This document shows, in pieces, positions 1-11,752 of a DNA stretch of 64,000 bases. The DNA comes from Priestia megaterium. GTDB lineage: Bacteria > Bacillota > Bacilli > Bacillales > Bacillaceae_H. The DNA lies in contig NZ_CP085442.1 in NCBI RefSeq assembly GCF_023824195.1, positions 1,898,001 to 1,962,000 on the forward strand. Direction: 5' to 3'. The notes beneath the pieces are model-generated. The model had not been told where the DNA came from. It made no database searches and saw nothing but the letters and a program-made list of their open reading frames with translations. The position numbers and the translations under genes were made by a program. Within the stretch, counting starts at the first letter, position 1, and each line of letters starts with the position of its first letter.

Positions 1-1
1 C

Positions 2-502
2 AAAATAGAACCATCTTTGTTGGACGCAGTAGTAAGGTTAGCATCTTTGCTAGACGCTCCAAAACATATCCCTGTTCTCGCCCCTTTATTAAAAAAAGAA
101 ATTCTCTATTGGACTCTACAAGGTCCACATGGCGAAGCACTTGAACAAATGGTATTAGAAGGTAGCAATGCCTCTAGAATAAGAGAGGTTATAGACCATA
201 TTATTAATAACTATGAAGAGCCTTTTCGTATTGAAGAGCTTGCTAAAATAGCGAATATGAGTGTTTCATCGCTACACCGGCATTTTAAAGAGGTAACGGC
301 AATGAGCCCCATTCAGTTTCAAAAACAACTGAGATTGCAGGAGGCAAGGCGCTTGTTATTAACAGAATCAACAGATGTAGCCCAGGCCGCATTCAGGGTG
401 GGATACGAAAGTCAATCGCAATTTAGTCGAGAATATTCCCGAATGTTTGGCTTTCCACCTAGAGTAGATATAAGCCGAATAAGAGAAAACTACGTTTATT
501 AA
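2..502 (+). CDS. AraC-family transcriptional regulator, C-terminal part (cut by window edge)
   Basis: The reading frame is open from base 2, so the gene starts left of the window and only its last 166 codons are here. The N-terminal part seen (LLDAVVRLASLLDAP, then a VLAPLLKKEILYWTL stretch) resembles the end of the AraC_N domain. It is followed by a two-helix-turn-helix AraC DNA-binding domain: IEELAKIANMSVSSLHRHFK is the first HTH and VAQAAFRVGYESQSQFSREY the second, with the usual FG.PP tail. Regulators with this N-domain often control a nearby dehydrogenase or oxidoreductase gene, but its partner is not visible. A TTG at 17 is in frame but has no ribosome-binding site and is not the real start. 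Confidence 0.85.
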   Translation, partial: KIEPSLLDAVVRLASLLDAPKHIPVLAPLLKKEILYWTLQGPHGEALEQMVLEGSNASRIREVIDHIINNYEEPFRIEELAKIANMSVSSLHRHFKEVTAMSPIQFQKQLRLQEARRLLLTESTDVAQAAFRVGYESQSQFSREYSRMFGFPPRVDISRIRENYVY

Positions 503-835
503 ATGGAAAAACACTGCAGGTTGTGAAAGGTTGTACTTAAAGTAAAGGATGCTTTAGTGCGATAAGAAATAGTAATTTTAAGATCTTCAAAAATCCGGCG
601 TTTTAATGGAATAAAGAACACAAAATGATTATTGATGCAGTCGTAAATGCAGTGGTAAAAACCATTAAAACAACAGATTTTTTAAATGAGATTAAGTGAA
701 CTAATTGATGTTCATTTCACGTAATAAAAAAGTTTATTTACATATGATTTCCATACATAATTAGTATAAGCTTAAAAAGTATCCAATCATTTTTCATAGA
801 TTCATTTAAAGATGTTATATAAGGAGGAGTCTAGT
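503..835. other. intergenic, with a 24-codon ORF remnant
   Basis: This stretch of about 330 bases separates the AraC gene from the SUKH pair. A short open frame at 625-699 (+) reads MIIDAVVNAVVKTIKTTDF and onwards but has no good ribosome-binding site; it looks like the tail of a decayed gene. The last 100 bases are AT-rich and probably carry the promoter of the SUKH pair. Nothing else is recognised. Confidence 0.3.
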
Positions 836-1351
836 ATGAAGCAGGTTTGGAATGAGCTTGACCAGTGGTTGAAGATAAATCGACCAGAAGCAGTAGGAAC
901 ACTTAATGAAGCAGCTGCTGAATCAGAAATTGCAGAGGTTGAACAAAAGATGGGACTAACCTTCCCCAAAAACCTTAAGAACTGGTTAATGATACATAAT
1001 GGACAGCGTGATGAATATATAGCAGCTATCGAAAATTATACTCTATTACCTTTAGAGGAGATTCTGTATACGTGGCAAACATTAAAAGAGCTTTTAGAAG
1101 GAGGAGAATTTGAAGATTTTCCAGAAATTGAACCTATTGGGCCTGTAAAAAAAGAATTTTGGTGGAACCCACGTTGGATTCCGATTGCCACGAATGGGAG
1201 AGGAGATGATATTTGTATAGACTTGGATCCTGATGAAGGAGGAAAAGTCGGCCAAATTATCACCTTTTGGCACGATTGGGAACAGCGTGAAGTAATAGCA
1301 GACAGCTTAGAAGAATGGGTAATAGCCACGATAAACTATACAGATAATTAA
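836..1351 (+). CDS. SMI1/KNR4 (SUKH-1) family protein, probable immunity protein
   Basis: 171 aa. The start at 836 is chosen because AAGGAGG lies at 821-827, eight bases upstream; the longer frame from 812 has no such site. The pattern ESEIAEVEQKMGLTFPKNLK followed by a W..IHNGQ motif, and later RWIPIATNGRGDDICIDLDP, is typical of the SUKH superfamily (yeast Smi1/Knr4, bacterial immunity proteins for polymorphic toxins). The protein is acidic and soluble with no signal peptide. It is followed after 13 bases by a second gene of similar style (1365), so the two are probably co-transcribed and end at the terminator at 1784. No toxin gene is in the window, so it may be an orphan immunity gene. 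Family assignment is confident; the immunity role is inferred. Confidence 0.8.
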   Translation: MKQVWNELDQWLKINRPEAVGTLNEAAAESEIAEVEQKMGLTFPKNLKNWLMIHNGQRDEYIAAIENYTLLPLEEILYTWQTLKELLEGGEFEDFPEIEPIGPVKKEFWWNPRWIPIATNGRGDDICIDLDPDEGGKVGQIITFWHDWEQREVIADSLEEWVIATINYTDN

Positions 1352-1364
1352 AGGGGAGAAGCAA

Positions 1365-1742
1365 ATGATAAAGCCGGATATAGAGAAGATCTATAAAATT
1401 CTTAAAGCACTTCCAGGTACGTCGGTGAAAGTAGAATTTGAAGATGAAGTGGGAGAAATTCTTTCTACTCCTTATTATATCTACCTTAAAAGCGAGTTTC
1501 TAGATGGACAATTAGGCTACAGAGAAGATTTAGAAGCAAATCCCCTTATAGGAAATCAAGAAGGAGATTGGCAAGAAAACTGGTTTGTCATAGGATATGA
1601 TGAAGAAATAGGCGGTGACCCGCTCTTTATTGATATAGCGAATGAAGATTATCCAGTTTTTACAGCTGAACATGGCATGGGTGAATGGGACCCTTTAGAA
1701 ATGTATGATTCTCTGGAACAGTTTGTAGAAGATGTTACTTAA
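1365..1742 (+). CDS. acidic SUKH-like protein, second gene of the pair
   Basis: 125 aa, very acidic, no membrane segment. A GGGGAG site sits about seven bases before the ATG. The sequence has the look of a small SMI1/KNR4-type domain: an N-terminal amphipathic helix (IEKIYKILKALPG), a GDPLFIDIANEDYPVFTAEHG strand region resembling the GD.IFIDL segment of the family, and a C-terminal helix SLEQFVEDV like the end of SUKH domains. It directly follows another SUKH gene. Two adjacent immunity-type genes without a toxin fit an immunity-gene array that protects against neighbours' toxins. I am less sure of the family here than for the upstream gene. Confidence 0.65.
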   Translation: MIKPDIEKIYKILKALPGTSVKVEFEDEVGEILSTPYYIYLKSEFLDGQLGYREDLEANPLIGNQEGDWQENWFVIGYDEEIGGDPLFIDIANEDYPVFTAEHGMGEWDPLEMYDSLEQFVEDVT

Positions 1743-1783
1743 TTATTGCTTCGTTAAAAGATTTTGATAAGGGTACTGCCAGA

Positions 1784-1821
1784 AGAGGACAGATAGTAGT
1801 TTAGTATCTGTCCTCTTTTTT
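1784..1821 (+). terminator. rho-independent terminator of the SUKH pair
   Basis: A 12-bp perfect stem (AGAGGACAGATA at 1784-1795 with TATCTGTCCTCT at 1805-1816) is followed by a T run. It lies 42 bases past the second SUKH stop. Confidence 0.85.
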
Positions 1822-1901
1822 AGTCCCTATTAAACTTAGAAAGAATGTAGAGGAAGGGAAAGAATAATAGTAGAAATCGATTTCTGTATCACCGATATAC
1901 G

Positions 1902-1938
1902 AAGACGCAAAGGCATTCCTATCCTTTGCGTTCTTTTA
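1902..1938 (+). terminator. second hairpin with T-rich tail
   Basis: ACGCAAAGG at 1905-1913 pairs with CCTTTGCGT at 1923-1931, followed by TCTTTT. It lies between the SUKH operon and the stop of the small minus-strand gene and may back up the first terminator. Confidence 0.5.
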
Positions 1939-2031
1939 TCGTTGAAAACTGCTAACAATTGAATAGTATATGGCTGCAATAATCAAAAGCATGCCAATGA
2001 TGTATAAGGTATATCTTAAAGTTTTGGTCAT
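1936..2031 (-). CDS. 31-aa single-pass membrane peptide
   Basis: A minus-strand ATG at 2029-2031 is preceded by an AAAGGTG ribosome-binding site about eight bases upstream and opens a 31-codon frame. The product is a short basic N-terminus (MTKTLRYTLY), one clear hydrophobic helix (IIGMLLIIAAIYYSIV) and a short basic tail (SSFQR). This is the layout of the many small membrane proteins of Bacillus, often sporulation- or stress-related, but no specific family is recognised. It is too short for usual gene-calling limits. The site and composition support a real gene; the function is unknown. Confidence 0.55.
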   Translation of the reverse strand: MTKTLRYTLYIIGMLLIIAAIYYSIVSSFQR

Positions 2032-2266
2032 AGAGATATTCACCTTTCTGATTTAATTCTAATTCAATAAATTTTTATTAGTTTGTTTAATCAAAGAAAA
2101 TATAATGCACAAAAAGTATAGATTTTTCTTTTGTTTCTTAAAGAACCTCGTCCTTATGGTAACTAGAGTTAGTATTCTCATTCCTGTATAGGATAATCCA
2201 AATTTAGCCATATTAAATGTAGGACTAAATAATACATATGAAAAATTCTTAAAAGGTGGATGTTAT

Positions 2267-3487
2267 ATGCTTGATTCTAAAACGATTGAAATTGTCCAAT
2301 CAACAGTGCCAATTTTGAAGGAACATAGTAAACAAATAGGAAAGAGATTTTATGAATTGTTATTTGAAAAAGCACCAGATTTGTATAATATGTTCAATCA
2401 AACGAATCAAAAAAGAGGAATTCAGCAGGAAGCATTAGGCTATGCCGTGTATGCTGCTGGGGAACATATTACAAACTTAGAAGCCATTAAACCTGTAATT
2501 GAAAGGATTTCACAAAAACATCGTGCGATAGGGGTAAAGGCAGAACAATATCCAGTCGTTGGTGAAACCTTACTTCAAGCAGTAAAGGATGTTTTGGGAG
2601 ATACAGCTTCAGATGAGATTATTGAAGCATGGGGAAAAGCGTACGGATATATTGCAAATGCTTTTATTGAGCTAGAAGAAGCTCTCTACGAAGAGACAGA
2701 GAGTCAACCTGGAGGCTGGGAAGGATATCGAAGCTTTTATATAGATAAGAAGGTAGAGGAAAGTGATAATGTAACATCTTTTTATTTAAAAGCTAAAAAT
2801 GAGAAAGAAATCGCCTCTTATAAAGCAGGACAATACCTTACATTAGCAGCAAATGTTCCGGGAGAAAAGTACACGCATATTCGTCACTATAGTCTTTCTG
2901 AAGCCCCTGGAAAGGATTATTATCGAATCAGTGTAAAACGAGAAGATGCACATGACGGTGCGCCAGCAGGAATCGTGTCAAACTATTTACATAAACAAGT
3001 TCAAACAGGAGATACTCTTAAGTTCTCAGCTCCTGCTGGAGATTTTGTACTTGATCACAGTGAACTTCCTATTGTGCTAATTAGTGGAGGTATAGGTATT
3101 ACACCTTTGCTTAGTATGCTGAATACCATTGTAGAAAAACAACCTACACGTAAGGTTACCTTTCTTCATGCAAGTATTAATGGGAAAACGCATGCTTTTA
3201 AAGAACATGTGGCTCGACTAAATAGAAATAACGAAAATGTTACCTCCTTCATCTGTTATAGCTCGCCTAATGAAGGGGATCGACTTGGTACTGATTTTGA
3301 TAAAGAGGGTTATATTGATTTAGAATTGTTACAATTCGTTGTTCCTTCAAAAGAAGCTGTCTTTTATTTCTGTGGATCGATTCCGTTTATGGAAGCTATT
3401 TTTAAAGCATTACGTAGATGGGATATACCAAACGAACGTATTCATTACGAGGTATTTAGCCCTGTAGCCATTTTAGGAGAAAAATAA
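2267..3487 (+). CDS. hmp: flavohemoglobin, nitric oxide dioxygenase
   Basis: 406 aa, the usual family length. Residues 1-140 are a globin domain with the proximal His85 (ISQKHRAIGV). Next comes a ferredoxin-reductase-like FAD domain (RHYSLSEAPG) and an NAD-binding domain (VLISGGIGITPLLSML, later YFCGSIPFM and a C-terminal EVFSP). Hmp converts NO and O2 to nitrate using NAD(P)H and FAD in the cytosol. AAAAGGTGG lies before the ATG. In Bacillus subtilis the gene is under NsrR and ResDE; I did not identify a convincing site here. It stands alone, ending in a terminator at 3558. Its presence together with the Fnr-linked quinol oxidase further along suggests exposure to low oxygen and nitrogen oxides, but this is inference. 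Confidence 0.95.
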   Translation: MLDSKTIEIVQSTVPILKEHSKQIGKRFYELLFEKAPDLYNMFNQTNQKRGIQQEALGYAVYAAGEHITNLEAIKPVIERISQKHRAIGVKAEQYPVVGETLLQAVKDVLGDTASDEIIEAWGKAYGYIANAFIELEEALYEETESQPGGWEGYRSFYIDKKVEESDNVTSFYLKAKNEKEIASYKAGQYLTLAANVPGEKYTHIRHYSLSEAPGKDYYRISVKREDAHDGAPAGIVSNYLHKQVQTGDTLKFSAPAGDFVLDHSELPIVLISGGIGITPLLSMLNTIVEKQPTRKVTFLHASINGKTHAFKEHVARLNRNNENVTSFICYSSPNEGDRLGTDFDKEGYIDLELLQFVVPSKEAVFYFCGSIPFMEAIFKALRRWDIPNERIHYEVFSPVAILGEK

Positions 3488-3557
3488 AGAAGTAATTGTC
3501 ACCAGTAAACAGAAAATGTTCGATTAAAACACACGTCCTGTTTAAATAAATATGTTG

Positions 3558-3588
3558 TAAAAAAGCACTCTTGTGAGTGCTTTTTTAC
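3558..3588 (+). terminator. terminator of hmp
   Basis: AAAAAAGCACTC and GAGTGCTTTTTT form a strong short stem with a TTGT loop and T tail. Confidence 0.9.
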
Positions 3589-3737
3589 TTTGCCTTAAGG
3601 AGCAATTCTAAAAAAGATCATTTTTATATACAGGAATTTCGACACTCTCTATGTACAAAAAACTGAAAAAAATTATCTTTGGTAATTTATAATAATAGAG
3701 AATTATGTCGAATCCTAAATATTGAAGAGATTACTAT

Positions 3738-4120
3738 ATGAGAAGACTACTCCCTTTTATAATTTTTATAATTTATTGCATTCCATGCGTTTATTTATCT
3801 ATGCGAAAAGATTTTGAGGATGATTCAAAGGTAAACTATATAATCATGGCCATAGTTACAGTAGCACTGTCTTGTATAAGTGGGCTTATTAGAGCGGATT
3901 TATCACTTATTTTAGGAAATATATTTTCTTTTAGTACTTCATATTTTATAACGCATTAAGGCTTCCTGATTCTAAATGGGAAAAATATTTTACACCTTTT
4001 AATTCTGTCGAACAAATCATACTGATAAGCCTTGGGGGGCTTGTCCTGCAGGTAATTATTTATACACTTGCTAGAAAACGAGCGAAGAGATACATCCGTA
4101 ACGCTATGATTTCAAAATAG
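3738..4120 (+). pseudogene. membrane protein gene broken by a one-base frameshift
   Basis: The frame from ATG 3738 gives 73 aa with two hydrophobic stretches and stops at 3957. From 3944 a second frame continues without a break to TAG at 4118-4120 (FYNALRLPDSKWEKYFTPFN, a hydrophobic segment ILISLGGLVLQVIIYTLA, then a basic tail RKRAKRYIRN). The two parts read as one protein of about 128 aa with three to four membrane segments if one T is added to the TTTT run at 3944-3947. The basic cytoplasmic end and the hydrophobic helix after the shift argue that the second half was once coding. It could be a true loss, a sequencing error in a homopolymer or polymerase slippage. The family is not recognised. 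Two Spo0A-box-like heptamers lie upstream (3638-3644 and 3706-3712). Confidence 0.65.
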
Positions 4121-7092
<2,972 letters not shown>

Positions 7093-7181
7093 AAGCTAAA
7101 GATGCTTGCGCTGTTTTTCTTCTTTTTACCTAATTAATAGATGAAAATTTGTCTAGATTCCTATGCGTATCTTCAGTTAAT

Positions 7182-7219
7182 ACAAAAAGGCAGGCCATTA
7201 TAACGGCCTGCCTTTTTGT
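7182..7219. terminator. bidirectional terminator between rph and the amidotransferase gene
   Basis: CAAAAAGGCAGGCC and GGCCTGCCTTTTTG form a near-perfect stem with A and T runs on both sides, serving the two convergent genes. Confidence 0.9.
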
Positions 7220-7244
7220 ATTGGTGACGCAGTAGATTGAAACG

Positions 7245-7991
7245 TCAAATGCTGACTTTTTTTACAGCCGACTGCTGCACATGCTCCATAAACAGTTTAA
7301 ACAAGTTTAGCATTGAAGTATGTTCTTTTGCCATCATTTCTGGATGCCACTGGACGCCGACTACAAATTGCTCTCCTTGTTTTTCAATGGCTTCAATGAC
7401 TCCATCTTTTGCCCATGCGGAAACTTCAAAACCTGGCGCTACGTCTTTAATAGCTTGGTGGTGAAATGAATTAATAAGAGCTTGATTACCGTAAAGGTCA
7501 TGTAGGCGTGTTCCGTCTTTAATCATGATGGAATGAGAAGGGTCGCTTGTATTGTTGTATTGATCATGTTTGATAAATGACTCTTTAATGTCTGACATGT
7601 CTTGATAAAGAGTGCCTCCGTAAGCAACGTTTAAAATTTGTAAGCCGCGGCAAATCGCTAATACCGGCTTTCCTTGATCAATCACATGCTTTAACAATAG
7701 CTGTTCAGACTGATCTCGTGCTAAAAAAGGTGAGCCTGTTTTAGTTGTCGGTTCTTCTCCGTATAAAAGGGGATTAACGTCTTGTCCACCTGATAAAATC
7801 AACCCGTCTATACTTTCTGCCTGCGCTTTAATCATTTCTTCGTCTTTTAGCACTGGCAAGATAAAAGGAACTCCGCCGCTGAGCGCTGTTGATTCGATAT
7901 AGTCGTTATTCACATACGCTCGCTTATAGCCTGGAAAGCGTCCTCCTTGATCCACAATAATGCTTCCTGATATACCAATTAAAAATCCCAC
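7245..7991 (-). CDS. PuuD-type glutamine amidotransferase-like hydrolase (peptidase C26)
   Basis: 248 aa class I glutamine amidotransferase fold. The nucleophile elbow is AICRGLQ with Cys114, and the other triad residues are in WHPE (His216, Glu218). An oxyanion-type GLILSGGQDVNP segment lies near residue 65. Members of this group hydrolyse gamma-glutamyl bonds, for example gamma-glutamyl-GABA in putrescine breakdown, acting in the cytosol. Divergent from it across 290 bases is a peptide ABC transporter; the pair could together take in and cut gamma-glutamyl or other peptides, but this is inference. No polyamine genes are near. The substrate remains open; the family call is firm. Confidence 0.85.
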   Translation of the reverse strand: MGFLIGISGSIIVDQGGRFPGYKRAYVNNDYIESTALSGGVPFILPVLKDEEMIKAQAESIDGLILSGGQDVNPLLYGEEPTTKTGSPFLARDQSEQLLLKHVIDQGKPVLAICRGLQILNVAYGGTLYQDMSDIKESFIKHDQYNNTSDPSHSIMIKDGTRLHDLYGNQALINSFHHQAIKDVAPGFEVSAWAKDGVIEAIEKQGEQFVVGVQWHPEMMAKEHTSMLNLFKLFMEHVQQSAVKKVSI

Positions 7992-8122
7992 TGTTGTTTT
8001 CTCCTTTTTTGTTAAATTACCATTTCTTGAGATGTTTTTTCTTTTTTACTGCTTTGATAAAGTGTTCTCAATCGCTTGCTTTATAAGAAATAAATGGTTC
8101 TTTTGTTCAACTATTATACATA

Positions 8123-8154
8123 TATACCATATTTATTTAACAGAAAATGGTATA
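8123..8154. promoter_or_regulatory. inverted repeat in the divergent promoter region
   Basis: TATACCAT (8123-8130) and ATGGTATA (8147-8154) form an 8-bp dyad in the AT-rich gap between the hydrolase and the peptide-binding protein gene. The right arm overlaps a possible -10 (GGTATAATAG). It may be an operator shared by the divergent genes. The rest of 7992-8282 shows no gene. Confidence 0.3.
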
Positions 8155-8282
8155 ATAGCCTCTGTATGTTAAAAATACTAATTGCCAAAGGTAGAAGGTA
8201 GTGCTACAATTGTTCACATTCCTACTATTCTTCTTATTATAGTCGGATTAAAATTTTATACAAGGAAATAGGAGTGATTTTA

Positions 8283-9821
8283 GTGAAAAGGACTTATTTA
8301 CTTTTCATCTCTCTTTTAACCATTGTCCTCATGGTAGCAGGGTGCAGTGGTAACGCAAGTAAAAATACTTCTAGTGAAAAAGAAGGAAAAGAAGGCGGAA
8401 CGCTAAACGTCGCGTCTCAAAGTGAGCCAGCAACGCTAGATGCTCAAATCACTGGGGACTCAGATGTGAAAGATGCAACGCGCAGTATCTATGAAGGGTT
8501 AATGATTTTAGACGACAAAGGAAATCCTAAGCCTGACTTAGCGTCTAAAGTAGATATTAGCGATGATAAAAAAACATACACGTTCCATTTAAGAAAAGGG
8601 GTTAAATTCCATAACGGTAAAGAAATGACTGCAGATGACGTTGTCGCTTCTATTAACCGCTGGATTAAGCTATCATCCCTTGGGAAAACAAACTTCTCTG
8701 GTGCTGAAATGACAAAAACCAATGCTGATACGGTGGAGCTTCATTTACCATCACCAAATGTTAACACGCTATCTTTATTAGCTGATCCAATCCCCGCAGC
8801 AGCTATTTTACCAAAAGAAGTGGTTGACAATGCATCTGATGAAGGGATCAAAGACTACATAGGAACAGGTCCATATAAAGTAAAAGAATGGAAGAAAAAT
8901 CAATATCTTTTATTAGAGAAATTTAAAGATTATTCTTCGAAAGGCCGCGAAGTTAAGAAAACTCCTCACGTCGATGAAATTAAGATTAGTTTCGTAAGCG
9001 ATGAGTCAACTAGGATTTCTGGTATTACAACCGGACAATTTGACGTTGCGCTATCTGTATCAAGCGATAATGCCAAACAAGTTGAAGGCAGTCAAAATGC
9101 AAAAGTAGAAACATCACCAGGCGGATTTATGGGACTTTTCTACAACGCAGATAAAGGCGTCTTTAAAGACATCAATGCACGAAAAGCAGTTAACGCAGCT
9201 CTTAACTCAAAAGATATTTTAGATAGTTCTTACGGAAGCTCAGATTATTACAAGCTTTCTTCATCCATTGTGAACAAAGAGTATCCAAATTACTACAGTA
9301 CAGCTGGAAAAGAAGAATATAACCAGCATGATAAGAAAAAAGCAAAAGAATATTTGAAGAAATCTGGTTATAACGGGGAAGAAATTCGCTTAATGGCGTC
9401 TCGTGATTATCAAGATCAATACAATACAGCGGTTGTGGTTCAACAAGAATTAAAAGACATTGGTATGAATGTAAAGCTAGAAGTATACGACTGGGCGACA
9501 TTCAGCGATAAAATGAGCGATACAAACCAATGGGACATTTATCCTGTTGACTGGAATGCTCGTTCTACCATTTTCCAAGGATTCTGGACTACAAAAGGTA
9601 CATCAGTTGAAAAATCAATGGACTACTTAAACAAAATTAAAGCTGCTCCTTCTGTTAAAGAAGCTCGCGGTGACATTGATGCAATTCAGCAATACGTATG
9701 GGACGAGCTTCCGTTTACGCTTATTGGTCATAAAGTGAACATCAATGCCGTTTCTAACAATGCAAAAGGCTATGAGTATAATTTAGGTCCAATTTTCTAC
9801 AATATGAGTTTAACAAAATAA
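8283..9821 (+). CDS. oligopeptide ABC transporter, substrate-binding lipoprotein (OppA/DppE type)
   Basis: 512 aa from the GTG at 8283, chosen because GGAG at 8271-8274 is eight bases upstream; the longer frame from 8274 would start inside that site. A signal peptide (KRTYLLFISLLTIVLMVAGC) ends in a lipobox, so the protein is anchored outside the membrane by its Cys. The body is a family 5 solute-binding protein (SBP_bac_5): GGTLNVASQSEPATLDAQ at the mature N-terminus and the signature-like YEGLMILDDKGNPKPDLASK region. It delivers di- or oligopeptides to the permease encoded by the next four genes. A hairpin at 9840 separates it from the permease genes and probably lets the binding protein be made in excess. 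Confidence 0.92.
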   Translation: MKRTYLLFISLLTIVLMVAGCSGNASKNTSSEKEGKEGGTLNVASQSEPATLDAQITGDSDVKDATRSIYEGLMILDDKGNPKPDLASKVDISDDKKTYTFHLRKGVKFHNGKEMTADDVVASINRWIKLSSLGKTNFSGAEMTKTNADTVELHLPSPNVNTLSLLADPIPAAAILPKEVVDNASDEGIKDYIGTGPYKVKEWKKNQYLLLEKFKDYSSKGREVKKTPHVDEIKISFVSDESTRISGITTGQFDVALSVSSDNAKQVEGSQNAKVETSPGGFMGLFYNADKGVFKDINARKAVNAALNSKDILDSSYGSSDYYKLSSSIVNKEYPNYYSTAGKEEYNQHDKKKAKEYLKKSGYNGEEIRLMASRDYQDQYNTAVVVQQELKDIGMNVKLEVYDWATFSDKMSDTNQWDIYPVDWNARSTIFQGFWTTKGTSVEKSMDYLNKIKAAPSVKEARGDIDAIQQYVWDELPFTLIGHKVNINAVSNNAKGYEYNLGPIFYNMSLTK

Positions 9822-9839
9822 TATCTTATTATTCTAATA

Positions 9840-9866
9840 AACAGAGGGCTTATGCTCTCTGTTTTA
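9840..9866 (+). terminator. intra-operon hairpin (partial terminator)
   Basis: ACAGAGGGC pairs with GCTCTCTGT around a TTAT loop and is followed by TTTT, 19 bases after the binding-protein stop and just before the permease ribosome-binding site. Such hairpins in opp/dpp operons usually cut down transcription of the downstream genes. Confidence 0.7.
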
Positions 9867-9880
9867 GAAAGGAGTTTACG

Positions 9881-10834
9881 ATGGGAGCTTATACACTTAA
9901 GAGACTTTTTGCACTAATTCCTGTTTTATTCATTGTATCTATTGTTGTGTTCTTAATTACGCGCTTAACGCCTGGGAGTCCCGCAGCAATCATTTTAGGA
10001 CAAGGCGCAAGTCCGGAACAAATTGCAGCACTGAGCAAAGAAATGGGATTGGATGAGCCTGTGGTAAATCAATACTTTATCTGGCTATCTAACATGTTTC
10101 ACGGAGATTTTGGCTATTCCTACTTTTTAAATAAACCTGTGCTCGGGGCAATTTGGGATAATGTAGGTCCTACGGTTTCTCTAGCTATACTCGCGCAAAT
10201 TTTTGGCGTGGCGTTTGCTTTACTATTTGGTATATATGCAGCTAAACATAAAGGAACGATTCGTGATGAAAGCATTATGGGAGCCAGCCTTTTAGGTATT
10301 TCCATTCCTAGCTTTCTTCTCGGTTCATTCCTTATTTTGCTTTTTGCGGTACAGCTTCGAATTTTTCCTGTTTCAGGATACGTTCCGTTAAATACTGGAT
10401 TATTTGAGTATTTAAAGTACTTAGTTTTACCAATGATTACGCTTGGAGCGATTCAAGCTGCATTAATTACGCGTATGACGCGTTCATCTTTGCTCGATAC
10501 CATTTCTGAGAACTTTGTTAAAACAGCAAAAGCAAAAGGATTAAATGAACGCACAATTATGCTTAAGCATACGCTGCGCGTGAGTTTTTTACCGATTTTA
10601 ACAGTTATCGGAGAATCATTTGCGGGGCTTGTGACCGGAGCGGCGGTAACAGAATCATTATTTAACATCCCGGGGTTAGGTCAGCTGATTGTTTCATCAA
10701 TTGAACGCCGTGATTACGCGCTTATTCAAGGAGCCGTACTTTTAATTACGGTTGCTTATGTGGTCATCAATTTAGTTGTTGATTTGCTGTATGCAGTGAT
10801 CGATCCGCGTGTACGCAATTCTTATCATGATTAA
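9881..10834 (+). CDS. peptide ABC transporter permease (DppB/OppB type)
   Basis: 317 aa integral membrane protein. It begins with the typical MGAYTLKRLFALIPVLFIVSIVVF first helix, then RLTPGSPAAIILGQGASPEQ, and has six predicted membrane segments. The EAA loop (ENFVKTAKAKGLNERTIMLK followed by HTLR) contacts the ATPases, and the C-terminal motif AVIDPRVR is conserved in the DppB family. AAAGGAG lies before the ATG. It forms one half of the translocation channel with the next gene. Confidence 0.93.
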   Translation: MGAYTLKRLFALIPVLFIVSIVVFLITRLTPGSPAAIILGQGASPEQIAALSKEMGLDEPVVNQYFIWLSNMFHGDFGYSYFLNKPVLGAIWDNVGPTVSLAILAQIFGVAFALLFGIYAAKHKGTIRDESIMGASLLGISIPSFLLGSFLILLFAVQLRIFPVSGYVPLNTGLFEYLKYLVLPMITLGAIQAALITRMTRSSLLDTISENFVKTAKAKGLNERTIMLKHTLRVSFLPILTVIGESFAGLVTGAAVTESLFNIPGLGQLIVSSIERRDYALIQGAVLLITVAYVVINLVVDLLYAVIDPRVRNSYHD

Positions 10835-10849
10835 AGGAGGGTGATGAAT

Positions 10850-11752
10850 GTGAACGCACAACAAAATACAGAGACCATTTCAGTAATTGCAAAGAAAAAA
10901 AGAAACCCAGCGGTAGCGCGCTTTTTCTCAAATCGTTTGCTAGTAAGAGGAGCTATACTTATTTTATTATCTATTTTGATTGCTGTTTTTGCTCCGCTCA
11001 TTTCTCCTTTTGGCAGCTTACAAATCGACCCTGCAAATCGATTAGCACCGCCGTCAAGCACGCACTGGTTTGGAACGGATAACTTTGGACGAGATGTATT
11101 TAGTAGGACAATGTACGGCGTCAGAATATCGTTAATGATTGGAGCCGCAGTAACGATTATTGCTACTGTACTTGGTTTAATCGTTGGACTTTTATCTTCT
11201 TATTATAAAATTCTTGATTATATTTTAATGAGAATTTGTGACGGCTTGTTTGCTTTTCCATCTATTTTACTAGCAATTGCCATTATGTCTGCTTTAGGAC
11301 CTAAAACAAGCAACGTTATTATCGCACTGAGCCTTGTATTTATTCCTTCGATTGCGAGAATTGTTCGTTCAGCTGCGCTTGTTGTAAAAGAAAAAACGTT
11401 TATTGAAGCGCTAAAAGCTCAAGGAGCAAGCTCACTTCGAATCATTTGTTTTCATATGGCGCCAAACGTCTTATCGCCTTTAATCGTTCAAGTAACATAC
11501 GTGTTTGCCGTGACGATTTTAACAGAGGCTTCGCTAAGCTTTTTAGGAGCCGGAATTCCTGCGCCGACACCAAGCTTAGGAAATATGCTGTATGACGGAA
11601 AGCTTGCGATTTACAACGCGTGGTGGATGACCGTGTTTCCGGGTGTATTCATCATTTTAATTGTACTTGGCCTTAATTTATTTGGTGACGGTCTGCGCGA
11701 CTGGTTAAATCCGAAAAACGTAATGCTGAAGAAAAGGAGGAAAAAACGTTGA
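10850..11752 (+). CDS. peptide ABC transporter permease (DppC/OppC type)
   Basis: 300 aa from the GTG at 10850, which is nine bases after AAAGGAGG (10833-10840); upstream in-frame GTG 10841 and ATG 10844 lie too close to that site. The N-terminus is basic and soluble, followed by the family landmark LAPPSSTHWFGTDNFGRDVF and membrane helices. The EAA loop is EALKAQGASSLRIICFHMAP. It ends in GLRDWLNPK, the common DppC tail. The stop overlaps the start of the ATPase gene by four bases, so translation is coupled. Confidence 0.93.
   Translation: MNAQQNTETISVIAKKKRNPAVARFFSNRLLVRGAILILLSILIAVFAPLISPFGSLQIDPANRLAPPSSTHWFGTDNFGRDVFSRTMYGVRISLMIGAAVTIIATVLGLIVGLLSSYYKILDYILMRICDGLFAFPSILLAIAIMSALGPKTSNVIIALSLVFIPSIARIVRSAALVVKEKTFIEALKAQGASSLRIICFHMAPNVLSPLIVQVTYVFAVTILTEASLSFLGAGIPAPTPSLGNMLYDGKLAIYNAWWMTVFPGVFIILIVLGLNLFGDGLRDWLNPKNVMLKKRRKKR

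Noticed and set aside
812..835. Longer N-terminus for the SUKH gene
   Set aside because: The ATG at 836 has AAGGAGG at the right distance; the extension would be translated through that site.
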